Positions 18,242 to 27,262 of a stretch of 64,000 bases of DNA are shown here, piece by piece. The stretch comes from Pseudomonas aestuarii (GTDB taxonomy: Bacteria; Pseudomonadota; Gammaproteobacteria; Pseudomonadales; Pseudomonadaceae). Location of the stretch: positions 488,572-552,571 of the forward strand of contig NZ_JAQJZJ010000003.1 in the NCBI RefSeq assembly GCF_027988105.1, given 5' to 3'. A program made the translations under genes and the position numbers. Under the pieces are notes generated by a model, which worked only from the letters and a program-made list of their open reading frames with translations, was not told the DNA's origin and searched no databases. Every line of letters begins with the position of its first letter. Positions within the stretch are counted from its first letter, which is position 1.

Positions 18242-19453
18242 ATGAATAACAGTTTCTGGAAAGCCGGCCATACACCGACGCTGTTCGCCGCCTTCCTCTA
18301 TTTCGACTTGAGCTTCATGGTCTGGTACCTCCTCGGCCCCTTGGCCGTGCAAATTGCTACCGACCTCGACCTGACGGCGCAACAACGCGGCCTGATGGTC
18401 GCCACGCCGATCCTGGCAGGCGCCATACTGCGCCTGCTCATGGGCTTTCTGGCCGACCGGCTATCGCCCAAGACTGCCGGGTTGATCGGTCAGGTGGCGG
18501 TCATAACAGCCTTGTTCTGCGCCTGGCAGATCGGCATTGAGAGCTACGAACAAGCACTGTTATTCGGCCTGTTTCTCGGCTTTGCCGGCGCCGCCTTTGC
18601 CGTGGCCCTGCCGCTAGCCTCGCAGTGGTACCCGCCGCAGCACCAGGGCAAAGCCATGGGCATCGCCGGCGCGGGCAACTCCGGCACCGTTCTGGCCGCT
18701 TTGTTCGCCCCGGGCCTGGCGGCCTTGTTCGGCTGGCAGAATGTGTTCGGCTGGGCGCTGATTCCGTTGCTGCTGACCCTGCTGATCTTTGCCTTTATGG
18801 CGAAGAACTCGCCTGAGCGGCCCAAGCCGAAGGCTGCGGCCGACTACTTGCGCGCCCTGGGCGACCGCGACAGCTGGTGGTTCATGTTTTTCTACAGCGT
18901 CACCTTCGGCGGCTTCATCGGCCTGGCCAGCGCCCTGCCCGGTTACTTCAGCGATCAATACGGGCTGAGCCCGGTGACCGCGGGCTACTACACTGCGGCC
19001 TGCGTCTTTGCCGGCAGCCTGCTGCGCCCGCTCGGCGGCGCCCTGGCCGACCGCATCGGCGGCATCCGTGCCCTGCTGATGATGTACACCCTCGCCTCGC
19101 TGAGCATTGCCGCCGTCGGTTTCAATCTGCCCAGCTCCACCGCCGCATTGGCCTTGTTCGTCACCGCCATGCTCGGCCTCGGCGCGGGCAATGGCGCGGT
19201 GTTCCAGCTGGTGCCACAGCGCTTTCGTCGGGAGATTGGCGTGATGACCGGCTTGATCGGAATGGCCGGCGGTATCGGCGGTTTCCTCCTGGCCGCAGGC
19301 CTGGGGGCGATCAAGCAACAGACCGGTGACTATCAGTTGGCCTTGTGGTTTTTTGCCAGCCTCGGTGTACTGGCCTGGTTCGGCCTGTACAGCGTCAAAC
19401 GCCGCTGGCGCACCACTTGGGGCTCGGCTGCAGTGACCGCCGCCCGGGTGTAA
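18242..19453 (+). CDS. nasA: nitrate transporter NasA (NarK/NNP family MFS)
   Basis: A 403-residue MFS permease with twelve predicted helices for nitrate uptake across the inner membrane. The nitrate/nitrite-porter signatures are MGIAGAGNSGTVLAALFAPG (between helices 4 and 5) and LGLGAGNGAVFQLVP (helix 11 region). FMVWYLLGPLAVQIATDLDL near the N terminus is typical of NasA/NarK. ATG 18242 follows GAGG by 6 bp. It heads the assimilatory nitrate cluster. Control is read from the leader: sigma-54 promoter, ANTAR hairpins and terminators, so expression should need nitrogen limitation plus nitrate or nitrite. Confidence 0.95.
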   Translation: MNNSFWKAGHTPTLFAAFLYFDLSFMVWYLLGPLAVQIATDLDLTAQQRGLMVATPILAGAILRLLMGFLADRLSPKTAGLIGQVAVITALFCAWQIGIESYEQALLFGLFLGFAGAAFAVALPLASQWYPPQHQGKAMGIAGAGNSGTVLAALFAPGLAALFGWQNVFGWALIPLLLTLLIFAFMAKNSPERPKPKAAADYLRALGDRDSWWFMFFYSVTFGGFIGLASALPGYFSDQYGLSPVTAGYYTAACVFAGSLLRPLGGALADRIGGIRALLMMYTLASLSIAAVGFNLPSSTAALALFVTAMLGLGAGNGAVFQLVPQRFRREIGVMTGLIGMAGGIGGFLLAAGLGAIKQQTGDYQLALWFFASLGVLAWFGLYSVKRRWRTTWGSAAVTAARV

Positions 19454-19652
19454 TCGCATGGTGCATGGGTGGATCGGCAAGGCGCGACCCACCCATGCCC
19501 CCAACCACGGGAGAATTGAGGCAAAGGCGGGGCTGACTGGCAGAGTTGAATCGCACTGGTCAGGAACGATGGGTGACGCCGGCAACGGCCAACCCTGCAG
19601 CCATGCCCCGGCCCCGCCTTTGCCTCAATCCTTCATCCCCAGGAACGCCGCC

Positions 19653-21320
19653 ATGGCCCTGCACCTCACCTTCGGCGAAGCCAGCGCTACCGGCCCGCGC
19701 CCAGAGAACCAGGACGCCATTCGCGTGGTGACCCCGGCGCCGGCCCTGGCCGCGAGCAAGGGCTATCTGTTCGCCATTGCCGATGGCGTCAGCCAATGCG
19801 CCGACGGCGGTCTGGCCGCTCGCGCGACCCTGCAAGCGCTGGCCCTGGACTACTACGCCACCCCGGAAACCTGGGCGGTGGCGCAATCGCTGGATCGCCT
19901 GCTGGTCGCGCACAACCGCTGGCTGCAAGCCAACGGTGGCGGCCAACCGCTGCTGACCACCCTCACCGCCCTGGTCCTGCGCGGCCGGCGCTTCACCCTG
20001 GCGCATGTCGGCGACTGCAGAGCCTATCGCTGGCACGCCGGCCAACTCGAGCGCATCAGCGAAGACCACGTCTGGGAACAACAGGGCATGCAGCATGTGC
20101 TCAAACGCGCCATGGGCCTGGACCAGCATCTGGTGGTCGACTACCTGGACGGTGAGTTGCGCGAGGGCGAGAGCTTCCTGATGGTCAGCGATGGCATCTG
20201 GGCGACACTCGGCGACCCGGGCATCCAGCGCATCCTGCACGATGAACAAGACCCTGCCGCCGCGACCCGCGCGCTGGTCAGCGCGGCGCACCTGGCTGGC
20301 AGCCAGGACAATGCCAGCGCCTTGCTGGTGAGAGTCGACGGTCTGCCGGAAAGCGCCCTGGCCGATACCCTCGCCCAACTCGAGCACTGGCCCTTGCCGC
20401 CGAAACTGCGCGAAGGCCAGGACTTCGAAGGCTGGCAGGTCGAGCGCTTGCTGGCCGAGTCGCGCCAGTCGCTGATCTACCGCGTGCGCGATGGCCAGGC
20501 GCGCCGCTGGCTGTTGAAGACCCTGCCCGCCAGCCGCATGGATGAGCCGCAAGCCGGGCCTGCCCTGCTGCTCGAGGAATGGTTCTTGCGCCGAGTGGCC
20601 GGGCGCTTCTTCGCCGAAGTCCATCCCCTGCCGCAGCGCCAGCACCTGTATTACGTGCAGCGCGAATACGCCGGGCAGACCCTGGCCGAACAGCTGCGCC
20701 TGTCCGGCCCGCTCGGCCTGCCCGAGTGGTTGGATCTCGCCCCACGCCTGGTCAGAGCCTTGGGCATGCTGCACCGGCGCAACATTCTGCACCGCGACAT
20801 CAAGCCGGAAAACCTGTTGTGGGGTGACGACGGCGAACTGCGGGTGCTGGATTTCGGCCTGGCCTACTGCCCCGGCCTGTCTCGCGACGAGCCCAATGAC
20901 CTGCCCGGCACCCCCAGCTATATCGCGCCGGAGGCCTTTACCGGGGTCGCACCCAGCGCCCAACAAGACCTCTATGCGGCGGGCGTGAGCCTCTACCACC
21001 TGCTCACCGGCCACTATCCCTATGGCGAGATCGAGGCCTTCCAGCATCCGCGCTTCGGCAACGTAACGCCGGCCAGCCGCTATCGTCCCGACCTGCCGAA
21101 CTGGATCGACGAGAGCCTCAGTCGCGCCCTCAGCGCCGACCCCAAGCAACGCTACGAGACCGCCGAGGAGTGGTTGCTGGCCCTGGAACAGGGTGAGCGC
21201 CAGTCACTCAGCAGCAGGCCACGGCCATTGCTCGAACGCGAGCCGGTGAAAGTCTGGCGCACCGTGGCGCTGGTGTCCCTACTGGTGAATCTGGCCCTGC
21301 TGGTGCTACTGCTGAAGTGA
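19653..21320 (+). CDS. bifunctional PP2C phosphatase / Ser-Thr kinase with C-terminal anchor
   Basis: A 555-residue fusion. Residues 1-235 form a PP2C-like phosphatase domain, with ENQDAIRVV, FAIADGVSQCADGG, LAHVGDCRAYRW, FLMVSDGIW and AGSQDNASALLVRV holding the metal-binding acidic residues. Residues 260-525 are a Hanks-type kinase: HRDIKPENLLW with catalytic D382, DFG with D400, and PGTPSYIAPEAF in the activation segment. A final helix (VALVSLLVNLALLVLLL) probably anchors it in the inner membrane. It lies between nasA and nirB, a conserved arrangement in Pseudomonas, so a role in nitrate assimilation is inferred. ATG 19653 has AGGA 8 bp upstream; the frame opens earlier without family-like sequence. 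Confidence 0.9.
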   Translation: MALHLTFGEASATGPRPENQDAIRVVTPAPALAASKGYLFAIADGVSQCADGGLAARATLQALALDYYATPETWAVAQSLDRLLVAHNRWLQANGGGQPLLTTLTALVLRGRRFTLAHVGDCRAYRWHAGQLERISEDHVWEQQGMQHVLKRAMGLDQHLVVDYLDGELREGESFLMVSDGIWATLGDPGIQRILHDEQDPAAATRALVSAAHLAGSQDNASALLVRVDGLPESALADTLAQLEHWPLPPKLREGQDFEGWQVERLLAESRQSLIYRVRDGQARRWLLKTLPASRMDEPQAGPALLLEEWFLRRVAGRFFAEVHPLPQRQHLYYVQREYAGQTLAEQLRLSGPLGLPEWLDLAPRLVRALGMLHRRNILHRDIKPENLLWGDDGELRVLDFGLAYCPGLSRDEPNDLPGTPSYIAPEAFTGVAPSAQQDLYAAGVSLYHLLTGHYPYGEIEAFQHPRFGNVTPASRYRPDLPNWIDESLSRALSADPKQRYETAEEWLLALEQGERQSLSSRPRPLLEREPVKVWRTVALVSLLVNLALLVLLLK

Positions 21321-21429
21321 GCCTGCAAACGCACCAGGACGGCGCAACACGCCTTATACAGGTGCAATGAACTGCCGATACAGCAGCAAAAAACGGCTCT
21401 AGCCCGTGAATATTCAGGCGATTGCCAAG

Positions 21430-21446
21430 TTGGCATAAGCCCTGCA
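21430..21446 (+). promoter_or_regulatory. sigma-54 promoter for the nirB operon
   Basis: TTGGCATAAGCCCTGCA has GG at 21432-21433 and GC at 21444-21445 with 10 bases between them. Transcription should start near 21457, just ahead of the leader hairpins. GCACC and GGTGC half sites occur upstream (21329-21364) but are too widely spaced to call a full NtrC site. Confidence 0.75.
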
Positions 21447-21470
21447 TTGATATTCGCAAATTTAAATAAA

Positions 21471-21514
21471 GTGCGCTCTTCAACGTTGAAGAGCGCACTC
21501 CCCGAGAGAACGGG
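21471..21514 (+). promoter_or_regulatory. ANTAR-type antiterminator hairpin pair in nirB leader
   Basis: P1 (21471-21498) is a perfect 28-bp palindrome folding as an 11-bp stem, gtgcgctcttc with gaagagcgcac, around hexaloop AACGTT. P2 (21501-21514) is cccg / cggg around AGAGAA. Both hexaloops have A1 and G4. This repeats the arrangement found before nasA and indicates a shared ANTAR regulator, most likely NasT, which is not encoded in the window. Confidence 0.75.
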
Positions 21515-21522
21515 ACTTGGAC

Positions 21523-21562
21523 AAAGGCGTCCTCGCTAGGTGACTAGCGGGACGCCTTTTTT
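21523..21562 (+). terminator. leader terminator before nirB
   Basis: Arms aaaggcgtcc (21523-21532) and ggacgccttt (21550-21559), extended by cgctag/ctagcg around a gtga loop, followed by a T-run to 21562. This strong intrinsic terminator lies between the sigma-54 promoter and the nirB start, so read-through must be regulated. No direct overlap with P2 was seen here, unlike in the nasA leader. Confidence 0.85.
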
Positions 21563-21593
21563 GTTTTCCGGTTATGCGTGACGGTGAGGAACC

Positions 21594-24047
21594 ATGAAAA
21601 AACTCAAGCTGGTAATGATCGGTAATGGCATGGCCGGAGTGCGCACCCTCGAAGAGCTGATCAAGCTCGCTCCCGATCTCTATGACATCACGGTGTTCGG
21701 TGCCGAACCGCACCCGAACTACAACCGCATCCTGCTCTCCCCGGTATTGGCCGGCGAGCAGACCTTCGAAGAAATCGTGCTCAACGACCTCAACTGGTAC
21801 GCCGACAACGGCATCAAGCTGCTGCTCGGACGCAAAGCGGTGAAGATCGACCGCAAGGCTCGCGTAGTCGTGGCCGATGACGGCAGCGAGGCCGAATACG
21901 ATCGCCTGCTCATCGCCACCGGCTCCAACCCCTTCATCCTGCCGATACCGGGCAAGGACCTGCAGGGCGTGATCGGTTACCGCGACATCGCCGACACCCA
22001 GACCATGATGGAAACCGCCAAGACCCATAAGCACGCGGTGGTCATCGGCGGTGGTCTGCTCGGCCTGGAAGCGGCAAACGGCCTCAAGTTGCGCGGCATG
22101 GACGTCACCGTGGTGCATATCGGCGACTGGTTGCTGGAACGCCAGCTCGACGTCACCGCAGGCCGCCTGCTGCAGCAGTCGCTGGAAGACCGCGGCCTGA
22201 AATTCCTCCTGCCCAAGCACACCGCCGAGCTGCTGGACAATGGCGAAGGCCGGGTCTGCGCGGTGAAGTTCAAGGACGGCGAGGTGGTTCCCGCCGACCT
22301 GGTGGTGATGGCCGCCGGCATCCGCCCCAACAGCGAGCTGGCGGAACAATCCGGCATAGCCTGCAACCGCGGCATCCTGGTCAACGACACCATGCAGACC
22401 TATGACCCGCGGGTCTACGCCATCGGCGAATGCGCCAGCCACCGCGGTATCGCCTACGGCCTGGTGGCGCCGCTGTTCGAACAGGCCAAGGTCTGCGCCA
22501 ATCACCTGGCCCAGCTCGGCTTCTCCCGCTACCAGGGTTCGGTGACCTCGACCAAGCTCAAGGTCACCGGCATCGACCTGTTCTCTGCCGGCGAATTCAT
22601 GGGCGCCGAAGGCACCGAGACCATCACCCTGTCGGACCCGATCGGCGGCGTGTACAAGAAGCTGGTGATCAGGGACGACGTGCTGGTCGGCGCCTGCCTG
22701 TACGGCGACACTGCCGACGGCGGCTGGTATTTCCGCCAGATCCGCGAGAACCACAATGTCAGCGAGATCCGCGACCACCTGATGTTCGGCGAAAACGCCA
22801 TCGGCGATGCCGGCCACCAGGGCCAGAGCAGCACCGCCAACATGCCCGACGACATGGAAGTGTGCGGTTGCAACGGCGTGTGCAAGGGCACCATCGTCAA
22901 GGCCATTCAGGAAAACGGCCTGTTCAGCGTCGATGACGTGAAAAAGCACACCAAGGCCGCCAGCTCCTGCGGCTCCTGTGCCGGCCTGGTCGAGCAGATC
23001 CTGATCAACACCGTAGGCGGCGCGGCGGACGTCAAGCCGAAGAGCGAGAAAGCCATCTGCGGCTGCAGCGACCTCAACCACGGACAGATCCGCAAGGCCA
23101 TCCGCGAAGAGCAGCTGACCAGCATTCCGGCGACCATGACCTTCCTCAACTGGAGCACGCCAAACGGCTGCGCCACCTGCCGTCCGGCGCTGAACTACTA
23201 CCTGATTTCCACCTGGCCGGGCGAGGCCAAGGATGACCCGCAGTCGCGCTTCATCAACGAACGCGCCCACGCCAATATCCAGAAGGACGGCACCTACTCG
23301 GTTATTCCGCGGATGTGGGGCGGCGTGACCAATGCCTCGGAACTGCGCCGCATCGCCGACGTGGCCGACAAGTACAACGTGCCCATGGTCAAGGTTACCG
23401 GCGGCCAGCGCATCGACCTGCTGGGGATCAAGAAGGACGACCTGCCAGGCGTATGGAAGGACCTCGACATGCCGTCCGGGCACGCCTATGGCAAGTCCAT
23501 CCGCACCGTGAAGACCTGCGTCGGCAGCGAGTTCTGCCGTTTCGGCACGCAGAACAGCACGCAGATGGGCATCGACCTGGAACACGCGCTGTTCAATATG
23601 TGGTCGCCACACAAGGTCAAACTGGCGGTCTCCGGCTGCCCGCGCAACTGCGCCGAATCGGGCATCAAGGATGTCGGCATCATCGGCGTCGACTCCGGCT
23701 GGGAGCTGTATATCGGCGGTAACGGCGGAATCAAGACCGAGGCCGGCGAGTTCTTCGTCAAGCTCAAGAGCGCCGAAGAGGTGATGGAATACAGCCTGGC
23801 CTTCCTCCAGCTCTACCGCGAAGAAGCCTTCTACCTCGAGCGCACCGTGCATTACATGCAGCGCGTCGGCATGGAGCACATCAAGAAAGCCGTGCTGGAA
23901 GATGCCGAAAAACGCCAGGCGCTGCACGCCCGCCTGCTGTTCTCGCTGTCCTTCGAGCAGGACCCGTGGAAGGAGCAGCTGGCCAAACCGCAACTGAAGA
24001 AAGAATTCGACCGCATCGCCCTGCGCAACCTGGAGGTGCAAGCATGA
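21594..24047 (+). CDS. nirB: assimilatory nitrite reductase large subunit NirB
   Basis: An 817-residue NAD(P)H-dependent sirohaem enzyme reducing nitrite to ammonium in the cytoplasm. In order: an FAD site (GNGMAG, 10-15) and NAD site (VVIGGGLLGLEAA, near 144), a BFD-like [2Fe-2S] domain (VCGCNGVCKG with SSCGSCAGLVEQ), a second cysteine-rich segment (ICGCSDLNHGQIRKAI), then the sulfite/nitrite reductase half. The [4Fe-4S]-sirohaem cysteines are C642, C648, C682 and C686 (TCVGSEFC and SGCPRNC). The stop overlaps the nirD start. It is transcribed from its own sigma-54/ANTAR leader. Confidence 0.97.
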   Translation: MKKLKLVMIGNGMAGVRTLEELIKLAPDLYDITVFGAEPHPNYNRILLSPVLAGEQTFEEIVLNDLNWYADNGIKLLLGRKAVKIDRKARVVVADDGSEAEYDRLLIATGSNPFILPIPGKDLQGVIGYRDIADTQTMMETAKTHKHAVVIGGGLLGLEAANGLKLRGMDVTVVHIGDWLLERQLDVTAGRLLQQSLEDRGLKFLLPKHTAELLDNGEGRVCAVKFKDGEVVPADLVVMAAGIRPNSELAEQSGIACNRGILVNDTMQTYDPRVYAIGECASHRGIAYGLVAPLFEQAKVCANHLAQLGFSRYQGSVTSTKLKVTGIDLFSAGEFMGAEGTETITLSDPIGGVYKKLVIRDDVLVGACLYGDTADGGWYFRQIRENHNVSEIRDHLMFGENAIGDAGHQGQSSTANMPDDMEVCGCNGVCKGTIVKAIQENGLFSVDDVKKHTKAASSCGSCAGLVEQILINTVGGAADVKPKSEKAICGCSDLNHGQIRKAIREEQLTSIPATMTFLNWSTPNGCATCRPALNYYLISTWPGEAKDDPQSRFINERAHANIQKDGTYSVIPRMWGGVTNASELRRIADVADKYNVPMVKVTGGQRIDLLGIKKDDLPGVWKDLDMPSGHAYGKSIRTVKTCVGSEFCRFGTQNSTQMGIDLEHALFNMWSPHKVKLAVSGCPRNCAESGIKDVGIIGVDSGWELYIGGNGGIKTEAGEFFVKLKSAEEVMEYSLAFLQLYREEAFYLERTVHYMQRVGMEHIKKAVLEDAEKRQALHARLLFSLSFEQDPWKEQLAKPQLKKEFDRIALRNLEVQA

Positions 24048-24370
24048 GCTGGCTGGATATCTGCGCCCTGGAAGACATCAACCCGCTGGGTTCGCGCATA
24101 GTCGCCGGACCCAAGGGCGACATCGCCATTTTCCGCACCTCCAACGATGAAGTGTTCGCCCTCGACGACCGCTGCCCGCACAAGGGCGGGCCGCTGTCCC
24201 AGGGCCTGGTCTACGGCAAGCGTGTGGCTTGCCCGCTGCATAACTGGCAGATCGAACTGGAGTCCGGCCAGGCGGTGGCGCCAGACGTCGGTTGCGCGCA
24301 CCGGCATCAGGCCAAGGTCGAGAACGGCCGGGTGCTGCTGACCCTCAATACCGCCACCGAATGTGCCTGA
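24044..24370 (+). CDS. nirD: nitrite reductase small subunit NirD, Rieske-type
   Basis: A 108-residue partner of NirB. All four Rieske ligands are present: C44-P-H46 (DRCPHKGGPLSQG) and C63-P-L-H66 (CPLHNW). Some enteric NirD proteins have lost these, so this form should bind a [2Fe-2S] cluster and pass electrons within the reductase. The ATG overlaps the nirB stop (ATGA). The layout is parallel to the Rieske protein at 1429, but the two differ clearly outside the ligand loops. Confidence 0.93.
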   Translation: MSWLDICALEDINPLGSRIVAGPKGDIAIFRTSNDEVFALDDRCPHKGGPLSQGLVYGKRVACPLHNWQIELESGQAVAPDVGCAHRHQAKVENGRVLLTLNTATECA

Positions 24371-24434
24371 AGGTCATGTGTCGGCCGCACCCCGCACGGC
24401 GCGGCCGACCCGATTACCGCAGAGAGATGACGCC

Positions 24435-27152
24435 ATGACCCATCCCCATCAGATCACCGCCTCAACCTGCTGCTATTGCGGCGTGGGCTGTGGCGTGCTG
24501 ATCGAACACGATGACGAGAAGATTCTCGGTGTCCAAGGCGATCCCGCGCACCCGGCTAATTTCGGCAAGCTGTGCAGCAAGGGCTCGACCCTGCACCTGA
24601 CCGGCGACCTCGATGCCCGCGGCCTCTACCCGGAACTGCGCCTGGGCAAGGGCCTGGCACGTACACGCACGGACTGGGACAGCGCCCTGGATCACGCCGC
24701 CAACGTCTTCGCCGAGACCATCCGCGAACATGGCCCGGACAGTGTCGCCTTCTACATCTCCGGCCAGCTGCTGACCGAGGACTACTACGCCTTCAACAAG
24801 CTGGCCCGCGCCCTGGTCGGCACCAACAATATCGACAGCAACTCACGCCTGTGCATGTCCTCGGCGGTGGTCGGCTACAAGCGCAGCCTCGGCGCCGATG
24901 CGCCGCCCTGCAACTACGAAGACATCGAGCAGAGCGACTGCGTGCTGATCGCCGGCAGCAACATGGCCTTCGCCCACCCGGTGCTGTTCCGCCGCCTGGA
25001 AGAAGCCAAGGCCAAGCGCCCGGACATGCAGGTCATCGTCATCGATCCACGGCGCACCGACACCTGCGACCTGGCCGACCTGCACCTGGCGATCCAGCCG
25101 GGCAGCGACGTCGCCCTGTTCCACGGCATCCTGCACATTCTCATGTGGGAAGGTTGGATCGACCGCGCCTATATCGACGCCCATACCCAGGGTTTCGAGG
25201 CGCTGAAAACCCTGGTGCGCGACTACAGCCCGCAAATGGTCAGCGAACTGTGCGGCATCAGCCAGGACAGCCTGCAGCAATGTGCGCGCATGATCGGCAG
25301 CGCGCCGAGCTTCCTCTCGCTCTGGTGCATGGGCCTCAATCAGTCGAGCAGCGGCAGCGCCAAGAACAGCGCGCTGATCAACCTGCACCTGGCCACCGGG
25401 CAGATCGGCAAGCCCGGCGCCGGCCCCTTCTCCCTGACCGGCCAACCGAATGCCATGGGCGGTCGCGAAACCGGCAGCCTGTCCAACCTGCTGCCGGGCC
25501 ATCGCGATGCCGCCAATCCGCAGCACCGCGCCGAGGTCGCCGGCTACTGGGGCGTCGACGCCCTGCCGCAAAGCACCGGACTGACCGCCATCGAGCTGTT
25601 CGAGGCGGTGCGGGTCGGCAAGATCAAGGCCCTGTGGATCGCCTGCACCAATCCGGCGCAGTCCATGCCGGATCAAAACAAGGTGCATGAAGCGCTGGCC
25701 GCCTGCCCGTTCGTGGTGGTGCAGGAAGCCTTCTTCACCACCGAGACCTGCCACTACGCCGACCTGCTGCTGCCCGCCGCCAGCTGGGGCGAGAAGGAAG
25801 GCACGGTGACCAACTCCGAGCGCCGCGTCAGCCACGTGCGCCGCGCCGTGCCCGCACCCGCAGAGGCGCGGCCGGATTGGGCAATCACCACAGACTTCGC
25901 CCGCCGTTTGGAAAAACTACAACACCCCGGCCTGCCAAGCCTGTTCGACTTCGACAACCCGCAAGGGTTGTTCGAAGAGTACAAACACCTGACCGCCAAG
26001 CGCGACCTCGACCTGTCGGGGCTCAGCTACGCGATTCTGGATAACCAAGGTCCCCAGCAATGGCCGTTCCCGGCCGGCGCTACCCAAGGCAGCGCGCGCC
26101 TGTATGGCGACGGCCGCTTCCCCACGGAGAATGGCCGTGCGCAGTTTCATGCCGAGCCCTACCGCGCGCCCAAGGAAAAGCGCGACGCGCGTTTCCCGTT
26201 GACCCTCAATACCGGTCGCCTGCGCGATCAGTGGCACGGCATGAGCCGCACCGGCACCGCCGCGCGCCTGTTCGGCCATGTCGAGGAGGCCGTGCTCAGC
26301 CTGCACCCGGACGAACTGCGCCGCCTGCGCCTGCAAGCCGGCGATCTGGTCAAGGTGCGCAGCCGCCGCGGTAGCCTGATCGTACCGGTACAGGCCGACG
26401 ACTCGGTTCGCGCCGGCCAGGCCTATCTGCCCATGCACTGGGGCAACCGCTTTCTCAAGGGTCTGGGCAGCAACGTGCTGACCCTGCCGGCCTTCGACCC
26501 GCTGTCCAAGCAGCCCGAACTCAAGCACGCCGGCATCCAGGTGGCAAAGGTCGAGCTGCCCTGGCAGTTGTTCGCCTTGGTCGAGGGTGACGTCCAGAAG
26601 CGCTTCGAGGCCTTGCGTCCGCTGTTCGAGTCCTTTGCCTACGCCAACCTCAGCCTCACTGGCCGCGAGCGCCCGGCCCTGGTCATCCGTGCGGCAAGCG
26701 CGGCAGCACCCGAGGCCGAACTGCTGACACAGATCGATCAATTGCTCGGCCTGCACGAGGGGCCGGTTCTGGCCTACGACGACCCACGCAAAGCGGTGGG
26801 CAAGCGTGTGCGCATCGAGGACGGCCGCATCAAAGCCATCCGCCTGGCCGGTGAGACTGCGGCCCGCGACTGGCTGAAGAGTCTGTGGAGCGAAGGCCAG
26901 GCCGATGCCGACCTGCGCCGCTGGCTGCTGGCGCCGCTGTCCACTCCGCCGGGGGCTGCTGCGGGCATGAAGCCCGGCAAGACCCTGTGCAACTGCCTGA
27001 ACGTCAGTGAGAACGCAGTGTGCGCCGGCATCGCCCGCGGCCTCGACCTCAATGGGCTGAAGCAGGAACTGAAATGCGGCACCAGTTGCGGTTCTTGCGT
27101 ACCGGAAATCAAACGGCTGTTGTCCACCCAGCCGGTAGTGCTGCATGCATAA
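24435..27152 (+). CDS. nasC: assimilatory nitrate reductase catalytic subunit
   Basis: A 905-residue molybdenum bis-MGD enzyme reducing nitrate to nitrite in the cytoplasm. The N-terminal [4Fe-4S] cluster ligands are C12, C15, C19 and C47 (TCCYCGVGCGVLI and GKLCSKGS). Molybdopterin-binding segments include SNSRLCMSSAVVGYKRSLG, VIDPRRTDTCDLADLHL, GQPNAMGGRETG and the C-terminal LNTGRLRDQWHGMSRTG. A C-terminal BFD-like [2Fe-2S] domain follows (TLCNCLNVSE, CGTSCGSCVPEIKRLL). No separate electron-transfer subunit gene is adjacent, so this domain probably receives electrons. ATG 24435 follows gagagatga. Confidence 0.95.
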   Translation: MTHPHQITASTCCYCGVGCGVLIEHDDEKILGVQGDPAHPANFGKLCSKGSTLHLTGDLDARGLYPELRLGKGLARTRTDWDSALDHAANVFAETIREHGPDSVAFYISGQLLTEDYYAFNKLARALVGTNNIDSNSRLCMSSAVVGYKRSLGADAPPCNYEDIEQSDCVLIAGSNMAFAHPVLFRRLEEAKAKRPDMQVIVIDPRRTDTCDLADLHLAIQPGSDVALFHGILHILMWEGWIDRAYIDAHTQGFEALKTLVRDYSPQMVSELCGISQDSLQQCARMIGSAPSFLSLWCMGLNQSSSGSAKNSALINLHLATGQIGKPGAGPFSLTGQPNAMGGRETGSLSNLLPGHRDAANPQHRAEVAGYWGVDALPQSTGLTAIELFEAVRVGKIKALWIACTNPAQSMPDQNKVHEALAACPFVVVQEAFFTTETCHYADLLLPAASWGEKEGTVTNSERRVSHVRRAVPAPAEARPDWAITTDFARRLEKLQHPGLPSLFDFDNPQGLFEEYKHLTAKRDLDLSGLSYAILDNQGPQQWPFPAGATQGSARLYGDGRFPTENGRAQFHAEPYRAPKEKRDARFPLTLNTGRLRDQWHGMSRTGTAARLFGHVEEAVLSLHPDELRRLRLQAGDLVKVRSRRGSLIVPVQADDSVRAGQAYLPMHWGNRFLKGLGSNVLTLPAFDPLSKQPELKHAGIQVAKVELPWQLFALVEGDVQKRFEALRPLFESFAYANLSLTGRERPALVIRAASAAAPEAELLTQIDQLLGLHEGPVLAYDDPRKAVGKRVRIEDGRIKAIRLAGETAARDWLKSLWSEGQADADLRRWLLAPLSTPPGAAAGMKPGKTLCNCLNVSENAVCAGIARGLDLNGLKQELKCGTSCGSCVPEIKRLLSTQPVVLHA

Positions 27153-27262
27153 CCGCAGGGTCGGTGACCACCCCGTGGTAGGCCACTACGTGTTTATTCC
27201 CAAGGCAACTACCGCGGTGGGTAACGCTTCGCGCTTACCCACTGCATGACGAGGATTTTGAT

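Noticed and set aside
21480..24041. 853-codon minus-strand frame opposite nirB
   Set aside because: Antisense shadow of nirB, which has full family motifs; no ribosome binding site.
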